From Sphingomonas sp. (GTDB taxonomy: Bacteria; Pseudomonadota; Alphaproteobacteria; Sphingomonadales; Sphingomonadaceae): a stretch of DNA of 64,000 bases. How positions within the stretch are numbered: position 1 is the stretch's first letter; each line of letters opens with the position of its first letter. Both the position numbers and the translations under genes were made by a program. The stretch is taken from positions 62,001-126,000 of the forward strand of contig NZ_SSMY01000002.1 of NCBI RefSeq assembly GCF_004799495.1, read 5' to 3'. Below the pieces are notes generated by a model. That model had not been told where the DNA came from. It searched no databases and saw only the letters and a program-made list of their open reading frames with translations. This document shows, piece by piece, positions 54,565 to 62,393 of the stretch.

Positions 54565-55539
54565 TCACGCGGGAACCAAACCCTTTTTGGCTAACCAGTC
54601 GTTGTTGTAGAGCGTCGAAAGGTAGCGGAATCCGGTGTCACACAGGATCGTCGCAACGCGGCTGCCCGGTCCCAATTGCTTCGCCAGCATCACCGCGCCC
54701 GCGACGTTGATCCCAGACGAAAGACCCAGGCACAGCCCCTCCTCGTCGAGCAGCCGCCGGACCCATTGATACCCCTCGGCATCCGAAATGCGGAACTGCG
54801 TGTCGATCGGCGCACCCTCCAGATTGGCGGTGATCCGCCCCTGCCCGATGCCTTCGGCGACCGACGAGCCTTCGCTGCGCAATTCGCCACAGGCATAATA
54901 GTCGTACAGCGCCGCGCCGTGCGGGTCGGTCAGCGCGATGCAGACCTTCTCGTCCTTGGCCTTGAGTCCCAGCCCGACCCCGCCGAGCGTCCCGCCGGTA
55001 CCGACCGAGCAGGTGAACCCGTCGATCCGCCCGTCCATCTGTTCCCAGATTTCCTCCGCGGTGCCCTGGATATGCGCGCGGCGGTTGGCGACATTGTCGA
55101 ACTGGTTCGCCCAGATCGCGTTGGGCGTCTCCTCCGCGATGCGCCGGCTGGTGTGCACGAAATGCGCGCAATTGGCATAGGGCGCGGCCGGCACCAGCAC
55201 GAGCTCGGCGCCGAGCGCGCGCAGCGTGTCCATCTTCTCGCGGCTTTGCGTCTCGGGCATGACGATGATCGTCTTGTAGCCCTTGGCGTTGGCGACGAGC
55301 GCGAGCCCGATCCCGGTGTTCCCCGCGGTCCCCTCGACGATCGTCCCGCCGGGCTGGAGCAATCCGCGCGCTTCCGCATCCTCGACGATGTAGAGCGCCG
55401 CGCGGTCCTTCACCGACGCGCCCGGATTGGCGAATTCACACTTGCCGAAAATCTCGGCGCCGACGGCTTCGCTCGGGCCCCTGAGCCGGACAAGCGGGGT
55501 GTTGCCGATGAGCGAGAGCGTGTCGGGAAGTGCGGTCAT
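54565..55539 (-). CDS. cysK: Cysteine synthase family PLP enzyme
   Basis: A 324-residue fold-type II PLP enzyme that makes cysteine from O-acetylserine and sulfide. The PLP Lys is in FANPGASVKDRAA (about 44). The substrate loop reads EGTAGNTGIGLA instead of the bacterial EPTSGNTGIALA, a variant known from fungal and some alphaproteobacterial homologues. The phosphate-binding glycine loop is CSVGTGGTLGGVG and a Ser-containing segment LSSGINVAGAV follows. The C-terminus is RYLSTLYNNDWL. The variant loop makes the true substrate somewhat uncertain. Confidence 0.88.
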   Translation of the reverse strand: MTALPDTLSLIGNTPLVRLRGPSEAVGAEIFGKCEFANPGASVKDRAALYIVEDAEARGLLQPGGTIVEGTAGNTGIGLALVANAKGYKTIIVMPETQSREKMDTLRALGAELVLVPAAPYANCAHFVHTSRRIAEETPNAIWANQFDNVANRRAHIQGTAEEIWEQMDGRIDGFTCSVGTGGTLGGVGLGLKAKDEKVCIALTDPHGAALYDYYACGELRSEGSSVAEGIGQGRITANLEGAPIDTQFRISDAEGYQWVRRLLDEEGLCLGLSSGINVAGAVMLAKQLGPGSRVATILCDTGFRYLSTLYNNDWLAKKGLVPA

Positions 55540-55602
55540 GACGGTTAAATGGCGCGTGCCTCCATCAGGAGCAAGCGAGTGAAGCTATCGCAGGCCAAAG
55601 CC

Positions 55603-55827
55603 CTACATCGCATTGCTCATGGAATCGATGACATTGCCCGCGCTAGCTTCGGCGTCGTTCATCGCCTCGGCAGTCGGGGTGGGCGTGGGACTCGGGATGG
55701 TCGCGACGACGTTCCCGACCGCCGTGGTCTTGATCGAGTCGGCCGAATTCTCGCCGACCGGATCCGCGTCGCGGCTGCACGCCGCCAGCATCGCCAAGCC
55801 GATCATTGCCACCGTTATCCGCCGCAT
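55603..55827 (-). CDS. Small lipoprotein, unknown function
   Basis: A 74-residue predicted lipoprotein. The signal peptide ends in a lipobox LAAC (Cys about 17). The mature 58 residues are acidic, Thr/Pro-rich and low in hydrophobics. No known domain. It ends 64 nt upstream of the cysK start on the same strand, and diverges from the deoxyinosine glycosylase gene. Confidence 0.65.
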   Translation of the reverse strand: MRRITVAMIGLAMLAACSRDADPVGENSADSIKTTAVGNVVATIPSPTPTPTAEAMNDAEASAGNVIDSMSNAM

Positions 55828-55919
55828 CGCACCCTCCTGCCCGCCAGTTACCTCACCATAGCGCAGCGAGCGCGGCGCTCAACAATTGCCTGCGCGGGGC
55901 GGGGCGCTAAGCGGGAGCT

Positions 55920-56417
55920 ATGACGCTCAAGCGCTCGTTCCCGCCGGTCGTCGACGCCAACACACGGCTGCTGATCTGCGGCAGCCTGCCGGGCGACCGC
56001 AGTCTCGCGGCACGGCGATATTACGCGCATCCGCAGAACCAGTTCTGGCGGTTGCTGTCGCCGGTGGCGGGCGTGGACTTACCAGCGCTCGATTACGACG
56101 AACGGCTAGCAGCGCTGCTCGCGGCGCGGATCGGCCTGTGGGACGTCGTCGCGCACGCCACCCGCCCCGGCAGCAGCGACGCCGCGATCCGCGACCACGC
56201 CGCGAACGACCTGCCCGCGCTCGCTGCGACCCTGCCCGACCTGCGCGCCATCGCATTCAACGGCGGGACGGCGGCGAAGATCGGGATGCGGCAAATTCGC
56301 AGCGCTGGCGCGGAAATGGTGCTGATCGCGCTACCATCAAGCAGCCCGCTCTACACAATCGGCATCGGCATGAAACAATCCGCCTGGAGCGCACTCACCG
56401 ACTTCCTGCGTGAGTGA
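55920..56417 (+). CDS. DNA-deoxyinosine glycosylase (uracil-DNA glycosylase superfamily)
   Basis: A 165-residue small base-excision enzyme. The motifs ICGSLPGDRSL, YYAHPQNQFWRLL and WDVV (motif with IGLWDVVAHATR) match the hypoxanthine/deoxyinosine family 6 of the UDG superfamily; LPSSSPLYT corresponds to the minor-groove loop. It would remove hypoxanthine from deaminated adenine. It lies 20 nt upstream of the Y-family polymerase gene, so a repair/lesion-tolerance unit is likely. Confidence 0.88.
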   Translation: MTLKRSFPPVVDANTRLLICGSLPGDRSLAARRYYAHPQNQFWRLLSPVAGVDLPALDYDERLAALLAARIGLWDVVAHATRPGSSDAAIRDHAANDLPALAATLPDLRAIAFNGGTAAKIGMRQIRSAGAEMVLIALPSSSPLYTIGIGMKQSAWSALTDFLRE

Positions 56418-56437
56418 TGTTCTGCTAATGTTCCACG

Positions 56438-57742
56438 ATGCCGGCGGCGCCAAAATTTGATTTCCCCCCGCGCCCGCTGCGGTGGCTGTTCCTCGACCTC
56501 AATTCCTATTTCGCCAGCGTCGAGCAGCAGCTCGACCCCAACCTGCGCGGCAAGCCGCTGATCGTGGCGCCGGTCGGGTCGGACACCACGGTCGCGATCG
56601 CGGCGTCGGTCGAGGCGAAGCGCTACGGCATCTCGACCGGCACCCCGGTGTGGGAGGCGAAACGGCTGTGCCGCGAATTGCTGATCGCGCCCGCGCGGCA
56701 CGACCAATATGTCGTGTTCCACAACGCGATCATCGAAGAAATCTGGCGGCATATTCCCGTGACGCATGTGTGCTCGATCGACGAGGTGGCGTGCCGGCTG
56801 CTCGACAACGAGAATGCGCCCGACCAGGCGATCGCGCTCGCGCGGCGAATCAAGGCTGGGATCCTCGCCAATGTCGGCGAGTGCCTGACCGCCTCGGTCG
56901 GGATCGCGCCCAACCGGCTGCTCGCGAAACTGGCATCCGACATAGAAAAGCCGGACGGGCTGGTGGTGCTCGACGCCGCCGAGCTGCCGCAGCGGCTGTA
57001 CGACATGAAGCTGCGCGACATCTGCGGGATCGGCGCCAACATGGAAAAGCGGCTGGCGCGCGACGGGATCAACGACATCCGGCAATATTGCGAGCGCCGC
57101 CCGCGCGACGCGGGGAGCGCGTGGGGCGGGGTCAACGGCGACCGCTTGTGGTATGCGCTCCACGGCGTCGACTTGCCCGACAAGCCGACGCAGACGCGGT
57201 CGATCGGGCACAGCCATGTGCTCTCCCCCAACAAGCGCGGGCTCGAGCCGGTGCGGCTCACCGCGCGGCGGCTGGCGTTGAAGGCGGCGAGCCGGTTGCG
57301 GCGCAAATCCTACGTTACCCGCCTGCTGGTGCTCCACGTTCGGTTCGAAGCCGACAAGACCGTGTGGCAATGCAGCCGCAAACTGGCCGCGACGCAGGAC
57401 AGCTTCCAGGTGCTCGCCGCGCTCGACGCGCTGTTTCCGCGTCTGGCCGAGGAAGGGAAGCGGCGCCATGGGTCCTTGCGCGTGCGAATGGTCGGGGTCA
57501 CACTCAACGAGCTGGTGTCCGTGAACGGCGAGCAAGGATCGCTGTTCGCGCACCTCGACCCCGACGACCCGCTGGCGCGCGAGACGCGGGGCCTCGCGCT
57601 CAGCAAGGCGATGGACCGTCTCAACGAAAAGTTCGGGCGGCACGCGGTGTCGCTCGGCCCATTCCATGGCGGACGAATCGACCGAGTCGGCACCAAGATC
57701 GCGTTCGGGCGGATCCCCGACCTCGACGAGTTCCACGAATAA
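56438..57742 (+). CDS. Y-family DNA polymerase (DinB/UmuC-like)
   Basis: A 434-residue error-prone polymerase. The palm has the catalytic Asp in FLDLNSYFASVEQ (about residues 18-30) and the pair in VCSIDEVACRL (about 108-118, SIDE variant with Val). The helix-hairpin-helix region is DICGIGANMEKRL and a little-finger domain follows. It belongs to the group sometimes misnamed ImpB/type VI proteins. A DinB (Pol IV) or UmuC assignment cannot be decided by reading. It follows the glycosylase gene by 20 nt; no LexA box is evident. Confidence 0.9.
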   Translation: MPAAPKFDFPPRPLRWLFLDLNSYFASVEQQLDPNLRGKPLIVAPVGSDTTVAIAASVEAKRYGISTGTPVWEAKRLCRELLIAPARHDQYVVFHNAIIEEIWRHIPVTHVCSIDEVACRLLDNENAPDQAIALARRIKAGILANVGECLTASVGIAPNRLLAKLASDIEKPDGLVVLDAAELPQRLYDMKLRDICGIGANMEKRLARDGINDIRQYCERRPRDAGSAWGGVNGDRLWYALHGVDLPDKPTQTRSIGHSHVLSPNKRGLEPVRLTARRLALKAASRLRRKSYVTRLLVLHVRFEADKTVWQCSRKLAATQDSFQVLAALDALFPRLAEEGKRRHGSLRVRMVGVTLNELVSVNGEQGSLFAHLDPDDPLARETRGLALSKAMDRLNEKFGRHAVSLGPFHGGRIDRVGTKIAFGRIPDLDEFHE

Positions 57743-57764
57743 GTGTCGCAAATTGTTGCGATGC

Positions 57765-57789
57765 GGAACGGCGCTTGACGAAAGACGTT
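57765..57789 (+). promoter_or_regulatory. EcfG (GSR) type promoter of the lipoprotein gene
   Basis: GGAAC at 57765-57769, 16-nt spacer, CGTT at 57786-57789: a perfect EcfG consensus. The lipoprotein ATG lies 25 nt after the -10 element, which fits a short leader with the GGAG ribosome binding site. It is entirely in the gap after the polymerase gene. Confidence 0.8.
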
Positions 57790-57813
57790 CTGTCGGCAAA
57801 TCGCTGGAGTCCT

Positions 57814-58206
57814 ATGAGAGCCACCCTTCTCCCCGCAACCGCCGTCGCGCTCCTGGCGCTCACGGCCTGTCAGTCCAAAACCGAGACGACCACGGTCAAC
57901 AACTCGGCCACCGAGAACACGACCACCGCCGCCGTGACTCCGATCGAGTTGCCGCCGGCGATCAAGACCGAAGGGTCGTACCGCTGCCATGGCGACAACA
58001 GCCTGGTGAAGGTGACCTTCTTCGAAGCGAAGAAGGACGGCACGATGACCGCCGCGATCATGTCGCCGCCCGAGGCGCCGCCGGTGCAGCTGAGCGGCGC
58101 GGCTGGCAAGCCGATGACCGCCGACGGCGGCTGGTCGCTGTCGGGCAACGACAAGTCGTTCAAGCTGACCCAGCCGGGCAAGCCCGCGCAGGAGTGCAGC
58201 AAGTAA
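57814..58206 (+). CDS. Lipoprotein resembling MliC-type lysozyme inhibitors, probably GSR-controlled
   Basis: A 130-residue lipoprotein. The signal peptide ends in LTAC (Cys about 19), followed by a Thr/Asn-rich spacer. The globular part (about 52-129) has YRCHGDNSLVKVTFF near its start, GGWSLSGND and a C-terminal Cys (QECSK). This spacing of Cys and Trp recalls MliC/PliC c-type lysozyme inhibitors, but the match is read by eye only. A perfect EcfG promoter lies 25 nt before the ATG, and a GGAG sequence lies 5 nt before it. A rho-independent hairpin follows the gene. Confidence 0.8.
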   Translation: MRATLLPATAVALLALTACQSKTETTTVNNSATENTTTAAVTPIELPPAIKTEGSYRCHGDNSLVKVTFFEAKKDGTMTAAIMSPPEAPPVQLSGAAGKPMTADGGWSLSGNDKSFKLTQPGKPAQECSK

Positions 58207-58231
58207 GCGCAAGCCCTTTAGTGTAACCGGC

Positions 58232-58262
58232 ACGGCCCGCGGCGACGCGGGCCGTTGCTTTT
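58232..58262 (+). terminator. Intrinsic terminator after the lipoprotein gene
   Basis: Perfect 9-bp stem ACGGCCCGC/GCGGGCCGT (58232-58240 and 58247-58255) with a 6-nt loop, followed by TGCTTTT. It ends at the beginning of the ParA gene, which argues against the ATG at 58263 as that gene's start. Confidence 0.85.
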
Positions 58263-58289
58263 ATGGCCTGCCGCCGTCACGCTCGCCCC

Positions 58290-59012
58290 GTGGCTACCAT
58301 CGCGATCTATAGCCTGAAGGGCGGCGTCGGGAAGACGACGCTCGCGGTCAATCTGGCGTGGAGCGCGGCGGCGCAATCGGCGCGCCGCACCCTGCTGTGG
58401 GACCTCGACCCGCAGGCGGCGAGCAGCTTTCTCCTCACGAGCAAGAAGCCCAAGGGCGATGCGCTGTCGATCTTTTCGAAGGACGCCGCGCCCGATAAAC
58501 TGATCCGCAAGACCGCGACCCAGCGGCTCGACCTGATCGCCGCCGACGCGAGCTTGCGCGACCTCGATTTGCTGTTCCACGAGCTCGACAAGAAGAAGCG
58601 ATTGGCAAAGCTGCTCGACGGGCTGTCGAAGGACTATGACCGCATCCTGCTCGACTGCCCGCCGGGACTGACCGAGACCAACAAGCAGGCGATGCGCGCC
58701 GCCGACCTGATCGTCGTGCCCGTCATTCCCTCACCCTTGTCGCAACGCGCGTTCGAGGAGTTGATCGGGTATCTCGGCACGACCAGGCGCGTGTTGCCGG
58801 TCCACGTCATGGTCGACCGCCGCCGGCGTTTGCACGGTGATAGCGTCGCGTCGCAACCCAATTGGCCCGCGATCCCGATGGCGAGCGTGATCGAGCAGAT
58901 GAGCGTGCGCCGCGCCGCGGTGGGCGAATTCGCCGCGAACTCTCCCGCCGCCGCTGCGTTCGCGGGATTGTGGCAAGAGATCGAGCAATGGCTCGCGGTG
59001 CCGGCGCGGTGA
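58290..59012 (+). CDS. ParA/MinD-family ATPase
   Basis: A 240-residue deviant Walker ATPase. YSLKGGVGKTTLAVNLA (Walker A, near the start), LLWDLDPQAASS (A') and ILLDCPPGLTE (Walker B) are all present. No ParB gene is adjacent, so it is an orphan ParA; chromosome segregation is not indicated by the neighbourhood. The sequence suits the GTG start (MATIAIYS), while an ATG at 58263 would start inside the terminator. It overlaps aat in a GTGA junction. Confidence 0.85.
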   Translation: MATIAIYSLKGGVGKTTLAVNLAWSAAAQSARRTLLWDLDPQAASSFLLTSKKPKGDALSIFSKDAAPDKLIRKTATQRLDLIAADASLRDLDLLFHELDKKKRLAKLLDGLSKDYDRILLDCPPGLTETNKQAMRAADLIVVPVIPSPLSQRAFEELIGYLGTTRRVLPVHVMVDRRRRLHGDSVASQPNWPAIPMASVIEQMSVRRAAVGEFAANSPAAAAFAGLWQEIEQWLAVPAR

Positions 59013-59758
59013 AGCATTTGCCCGACCCCTCGTACGACGTGCTCGACCCGAACCTGGTGCTAGGCGCCTATGCCGTGGGCGTGTTCCCGATGGCCGATGC
59101 GCGCGACGCCGCGGGGGTCTATTGGGTCGAGCCGCGGAGCCGCGCGGTGCTGCCGCTCGACGGGTTCCACCTGTCGCGCTCGCTCCGGAAAACGGTCGCG
59201 TCGGACCGTTTCCGCGTGACGGCCGACGCGGCGTTCGAGGACGTCATCGCGCTGTGCGCCGAAAGCGCCGACGACCGGCCGGACACGTGGATCAACACGA
59301 CGATCGAGAGCGCGTTCACGACACTCCATTTCCGCGGCTTCGCACATTCGATCGAATGCTGGGACGGCGACGATCTGGTCGGCGGGCTCTACGGGCTCAC
59401 GCTCGGCAAGGCGTTCTTCGGCGAATCGATGGTCAGCCGCGCGACCGACGCGTCGAAGGTCGCGCTCGCCTGGCTCGTCGCACGCCTGCGCGTCGGCGGC
59501 TTCACCCTGCTCGACTGCCAGTTCCAGACCCCGCACCTCGCCTCATTGGGCGCGGTCGAGATCAGCCGCGGCGATTACGTCGCGTTGCTGGGCGCGGCGA
59601 TCGAGGGCTCGCTCGGCGGCGCGGCCTCAGGGGCGGCGCCCGGCGACTTCGGCGCGCTCGACCGGCTGCCGCTACCGCCGCTTTCCGACGGTGCGGACAC
59701 GGTATCGGGCCCGCCGCTCGGAAAGGACATCGTGCAGCTCTTGACCCAGACGTCGTAG
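59009..59758 (+). CDS. aat: Leucyl/phenylalanyl-tRNA--protein transferase
   Basis: A 249-residue enzyme of the N-degron pathway that adds Leu or Phe to proteins with N-terminal Arg/Lys. Visible family segments are LVLGAYAVGVFPMAD, YWVEPRSRAVLPLDGFH, HSIECWDGDDLVGGLYG and GKAFFGESMVS, with TLLDCQFQTPHLASLGA. The last 55 residues are Gly/Ala/Pro-rich and lie beyond the usual end. Start placed at a GTG in a GTGA overlap with the ParA gene (ATG at 58988 is possible). Its 3' end overlaps the DUF2155 gene on the opposite strand by 184 bp. Confidence 0.92.
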   Translation: MKHLPDPSYDVLDPNLVLGAYAVGVFPMADARDAAGVYWVEPRSRAVLPLDGFHLSRSLRKTVASDRFRVTADAAFEDVIALCAESADDRPDTWINTTIESAFTTLHFRGFAHSIECWDGDDLVGGLYGLTLGKAFFGESMVSRATDASKVALAWLVARLRVGGFTLLDCQFQTPHLASLGAVEISRGDYVALLGAAIEGSLGGAASGAAPGDFGALDRLPLPPLSDGADTVSGPPLGKDIVQLLTQTS

Positions 59759-60246
59759 ACCGGGTCGATCACGACGTTGAGGTTGGGGCGCTCCTTGTAG
59801 AGCCACCCCGAATGGACTCGCTTCCACGTTCCGTCGGGTTGGGCCACGTCGAGCTGGACGAACGCGCCGGTATAATGCTCCTGCTCCCACGGCGCGGTCT
59901 GCTCGCACGCGCGCAGCCGCACCACCACGCCGCCGATCCGCATCGCCTGGCCCGGCTTGAGCGTCAGGTCGCGCTCCAGCCCGTTGCGCTTGTTGAGCAG
60001 GCCCAACACCGCGACGCGATCCTTCATCGGTGTCGTGCCCGCCTCCGGATTGGTCGGGTCGCCCGACACGTCGACCGTCTCGACGCCGCCCGACACTTGC
60101 GTGTCGTCGAGCGTCGTCGCGGGCGCGCTGGCGGCGACGACGGGCGGCGGCGCGGCCGGTCCCTGGTACCAATGATATCCGGCCCATCCCGCAGCCCCCG
60201 CCCCGGCGACCAGCGCGGTGATGCCGGCGACTCGACGCCAGTTCAT
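59575..60246 (-). CDS. DUF2155 domain membrane protein
   Basis: A 223-residue protein with one N-terminal membrane helix (about 7-25). A Pro/Ala linker leads to the DUF2155 domain (about 65-165): LLNKRNGLERDLTLKPGQAM, LRACEQTAPWEQEHYTGAF, SGWLYKERPNLNVVIDPVYDVWVKSC. Two conserved Cys lie in this part. A Ser/Pro/Ala tail of about 45 residues follows. It begins in an ATGA overlap with the NDUFA12 gene, the standard alphaproteobacterial pair, and its tail is coded opposite the aat tail. Confidence 0.9.
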   Translation of the reverse strand: MNWRRVAGITALVAGAGAAGWAGYHWYQGPAAPPPVVAASAPATTLDDTQVSGGVETVDVSGDPTNPEAGTTPMKDRVAVLGLLNKRNGLERDLTLKPGQAMRIGGVVVRLRACEQTAPWEQEHYTGAFVQLDVAQPDGTWKRVHSGWLYKERPNLNVVIDPVYDVWVKSCTMSFPSGGPDTVSAPSESGGSGSRSSAPKSPGAAPEAAPPSEPSIAAPSNAT

Positions 60247-60635
60247 CCCTCCGGCGTCCAGGCTTCGTAGTCCCCCGTCGCGGGTGCGCGCTTGCCGCCC
60301 TTTTCGAGCGCGCCCGGCGGGCGATAGGCGAGCGGCGTGCCCGTCTGGTTGGCGAGCGCCGGCTTTTCCCAGCGGCGCGGTGCGGGCAGCGCGCGGTCGG
60401 GCACGTCGTCGATCTGATGATGCAGCCAGCTGAACCATTCGGGCGAAATGCGGCTGGCGTCGTTGGCGCCGGCATAGATCACCCAGCGGCGCGGGTTGCC
60501 CGCGGTGTCCTTGCCGCCCTGATAATAGACGTTGCCCAGATCGTCCTCGCCGACGCGAGTCTTGCCGATCAGCCCGACCATCGTGCCCCAGCTCGCGCCG
60601 TTCCACCAGGTGAAGGGATTGAGATTGATGCCCAT
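60243..60635 (-). CDS. NADH:ubiquinone oxidoreductase accessory subunit NDUFA12
   Basis: A 130-residue complex I accessory subunit of the NDUFA12/B17.2 type, present in alphaproteobacteria as in mitochondria. Family motifs are LGNVYYQGG, PRRWVIYAGANDASRISPEW and WLHHQIDDVP. It lies upstream of DUF2155 (4-nt overlap). No other complex I genes are in the window. Confidence 0.92.
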   Translation of the reverse strand: MGINLNPFTWWNGASWGTMVGLIGKTRVGEDDLGNVYYQGGKDTAGNPRRWVIYAGANDASRISPEWFSWLHHQIDDVPDRALPAPRRWEKPALANQTGTPLAYRPPGALEKGGKRAPATGDYEAWTPEG

Positions 60636-60677
60636 GGCCGCGCGGATTAGCGGGGTGGCGGTAAGGGGACAAGCGCC

Positions 60678-61148
60678 ATGCACCACGATTTCACCTCGCG
60701 CATCGTATGGACCGGCAATCGCGGCGACGGCACGCGGACCTATCGCGGGTACGACCGGACGTGGGACATCGCGATCGACGGGCACGACGTGGTGCATTGC
60801 TCGAACGACCCATTGCTCGGCGGCGACCCGGCGAAGATGAACCCGGAGGACCTGCTGCTGTCGGCGCTCTCGGCGTGCCACATGCTGTGGTACCTCCACC
60901 TCGCGAGCAAGGCCGGGATCGTCGTCCACGCCTATCGCGACAGTCCGGTGGGGCAGGGCGAGACGCTGAAGTCGGGCGCGGGACGATTTTTGTCGGCGGT
61001 GCTGCGGCCGGAGATCGAGGTCGCGGCGGGCGCCGACCTGAAGCTCGCCACCGAGATTCATGAACGAGTCCACGAATTCTGCTTCATCGCGCGCTCGGTG
61101 AACTTCCCGGTGAGCTACGAGCCGGTTTTTTTGCAGGCTGACGCCTGA
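60678..61148 (+). CDS. OsmC/Ohr family protein
   Basis: A 156-residue peroxidase-like protein. The reactive Cys pair is suggested by SALSACHMLWYLH (about 60-72) and EFCFIARSVNFPV (about 130-142). The N-terminal domain contains NRGDGTRTYRGYDRTWDI. OsmC-type proteins reduce organic hydroperoxides. The arrangement is nearer to OsmC/YhfA-like than to Ohr, so the substrate is uncertain. It ends in a short gap containing a large palindrome. Confidence 0.88.
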   Translation: MHHDFTSRIVWTGNRGDGTRTYRGYDRTWDIAIDGHDVVHCSNDPLLGGDPAKMNPEDLLLSALSACHMLWYLHLASKAGIVVHAYRDSPVGQGETLKSGAGRFLSAVLRPEIEVAAGADLKLATEIHERVHEFCFIARSVNFPVSYEPVFLQADA

Positions 61149-61149
61149 G

Positions 61150-61231
61150 GCGGTGCCGGCCCGCGCCCCCTCCCGACCGCCCAATCAGGGTATTCTATGG
61201 GCGGTCGGGAGGGGGCGCGGGCCGGCACCGC
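61150..61231. repeat. Perfect 33-bp inverted repeat between convergent genes
   Basis: Left arm 61150-61182 and right arm 61199-61231 are exact reverse complements over 33 bp, separated by a 16-nt loop (61183-61198) that is AT-richer. It lies between the ends of the OsmC gene (plus) and the DUF192 gene (minus), so it may terminate both. No T-run adjoins either arm, and a stem of that length is well above what a terminator needs. Confidence 0.9.
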
Positions 61232-61254
61232 ATGTTCAGCTCAAGCTGAACCAA

Positions 61255-61731
61255 CTAATGCGCCCAAGTGACCTTATCGCCCGCGGCGATGCCGAGCGCC
61301 GCGCTGCGGCCGCCCTTGATCTCGAGTACCGCGCTGACCGGTTCGCCCGACGAGAGCTGAGTCTCGTCCTGCGGCACGGCGTTTTCGGCGATCGTCGCGA
61401 TCGTGCCGTCGGGGCGGATGAAGATGATGTCGAGCGAGCTCGGCGTGTTCTTCATCCAGAAGGTCGCGACGCGCGGCGGGCCGTCGGGGGGATACGGCCA
61501 GAACAGCATCCCGCCGCTGTCGGTCAGGTCGGTGCGGTACATCAGCCCGCGCTCCTGTTCCGCCGCCGTCTTGGCCTGTTCGACCTGGAACGTATGGGCA
61601 CCGTTGGTGCTGGTCACCGTCACGGCGATCGTTTTTGCGGCGATCGCGCTGTTGCCGCCCGCATCGCCGGTCGCGCACCCCGTGGACAGCGCGCACAGCG
61701 CCAGCGGCAGCAAGACCCTTCGCAGCGTCAT
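61255..61731 (-). CDS. DUF192 lipoprotein
   Basis: A 158-residue protein with a lipoprotein signal (lipobox STGC, Cys about 19). The DUF192 domain covers about residues 38-157: ERGLMYRTDL, MLFWPYPPDGPPRVATFWMKNTPSSLDIIF, VLEIKGGRSAALGIAAGD. Function of this family is not known. It lies 4 nt downstream of the cold-shock gene and may be co-transcribed. Confidence 0.9.
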   Translation of the reverse strand: MTLRRVLLPLALCALSTGCATGDAGGNSAIAAKTIAVTVTSTNGAHTFQVEQAKTAAEQERGLMYRTDLTDSGGMLFWPYPPDGPPRVATFWMKNTPSSLDIIFIRPDGTIATIAENAVPQDETQLSSGEPVSAVLEIKGGRSAALGIAAGDKVTWAH

Positions 61732-61735
61732 GGCG

Positions 61736-62317
61736 TCAATCGTCCCGTTCGACCGCGACCGCGAGCGGACCCTTGCGCCCGTCGACGATCCGCGCGCGCA
61801 GCCGCTGATCGGGCTCGACTTCGTGCAGACCGGCGCGGCGCAGCGTTTCCATATGGACGAAGATATCGGCGGAATCGGACTCGCGCACCAGAAATCCGTA
61901 GCCTTTCAGGCGATTGAACCATTTGACCGCGACGGGCTCGAAATCCCCGGCCTCGTCGAGCATCGCGACCGGGTCGACGCGGTCGCCCTCCCCCCGAGCG
62001 CGCGGGGTCGGCTCGACGGCGGTCGACAGGTCGATCGACAGGATCTCGGTCGCCTGGAGCCCCCGGCTGCGCTGGACAGCGAGGCATTCGAGCCGTGCGC
62101 CCTCGGGCAGGCTGCGGCGGCCGTGCGGCTGGAGCACCGAGAAATGGATCAGGATGTCCCCGTTCTGGCCGTCGTCGACCAGGAAGCCGAACCCGCGAGT
62201 CACGTCGAACCATTTGACCGTGCCGGCGTGGCGCGATTCACTGGCCGTCGTCGCATCGGCGACAGGCTGTTCCGACGGCTGCGGCCGTTCGTGTTCCGGC
62301 TGCGGATCTACGCGCAC
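61736..62317 (-). CDS. Protein with two cold-shock domains
   Basis: A 193-residue protein with two cold-shock domains. The first (about residues 30-95) shows GTVKWFDVTRGFGFLVDD and DILIHFSVL. The second (about 125-190) shows AVKWFNRLKGYGFLVRES and DIFVHMETL. Both keep the RNP1 (GFGFL/GYGFL) and RNP2 (IFVH/ILIH) motifs, so it should bind single-stranded nucleic acid. I choose the GTG at 62317, preceded by AGGGGGTG; another in-frame GTG is at 62323. Upstream extension in frame enters recX and is not coding. Confidence 0.88.
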   Translation of the reverse strand: MRVDPQPEHERPQPSEQPVADATTASESRHAGTVKWFDVTRGFGFLVDDGQNGDILIHFSVLQPHGRRSLPEGARLECLAVQRSRGLQATEILSIDLSTAVEPTPRARGEGDRVDPVAMLDEAGDFEPVAVKWFNRLKGYGFLVRESDSADIFVHMETLRRAGLHEVEPDQRLRARIVDGRKGPLAVAVERDD

Positions 62318-62393
62318 ACTCACCCCCTGAAGCGCCGATGTACCATGTCCGCCGCAGAATCCAAACGATTGGGACGGACCGGTTCGGGACCGT

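Noticed and set aside
56482..58206. 574-residue ORF joining the polymerase region with the lipoprotein
   Set aside because: It is a second frame of the polymerase gene running into the lipoprotein frame. The lipoprotein has its own promoter, ribosome binding site and signal peptide at 57814.
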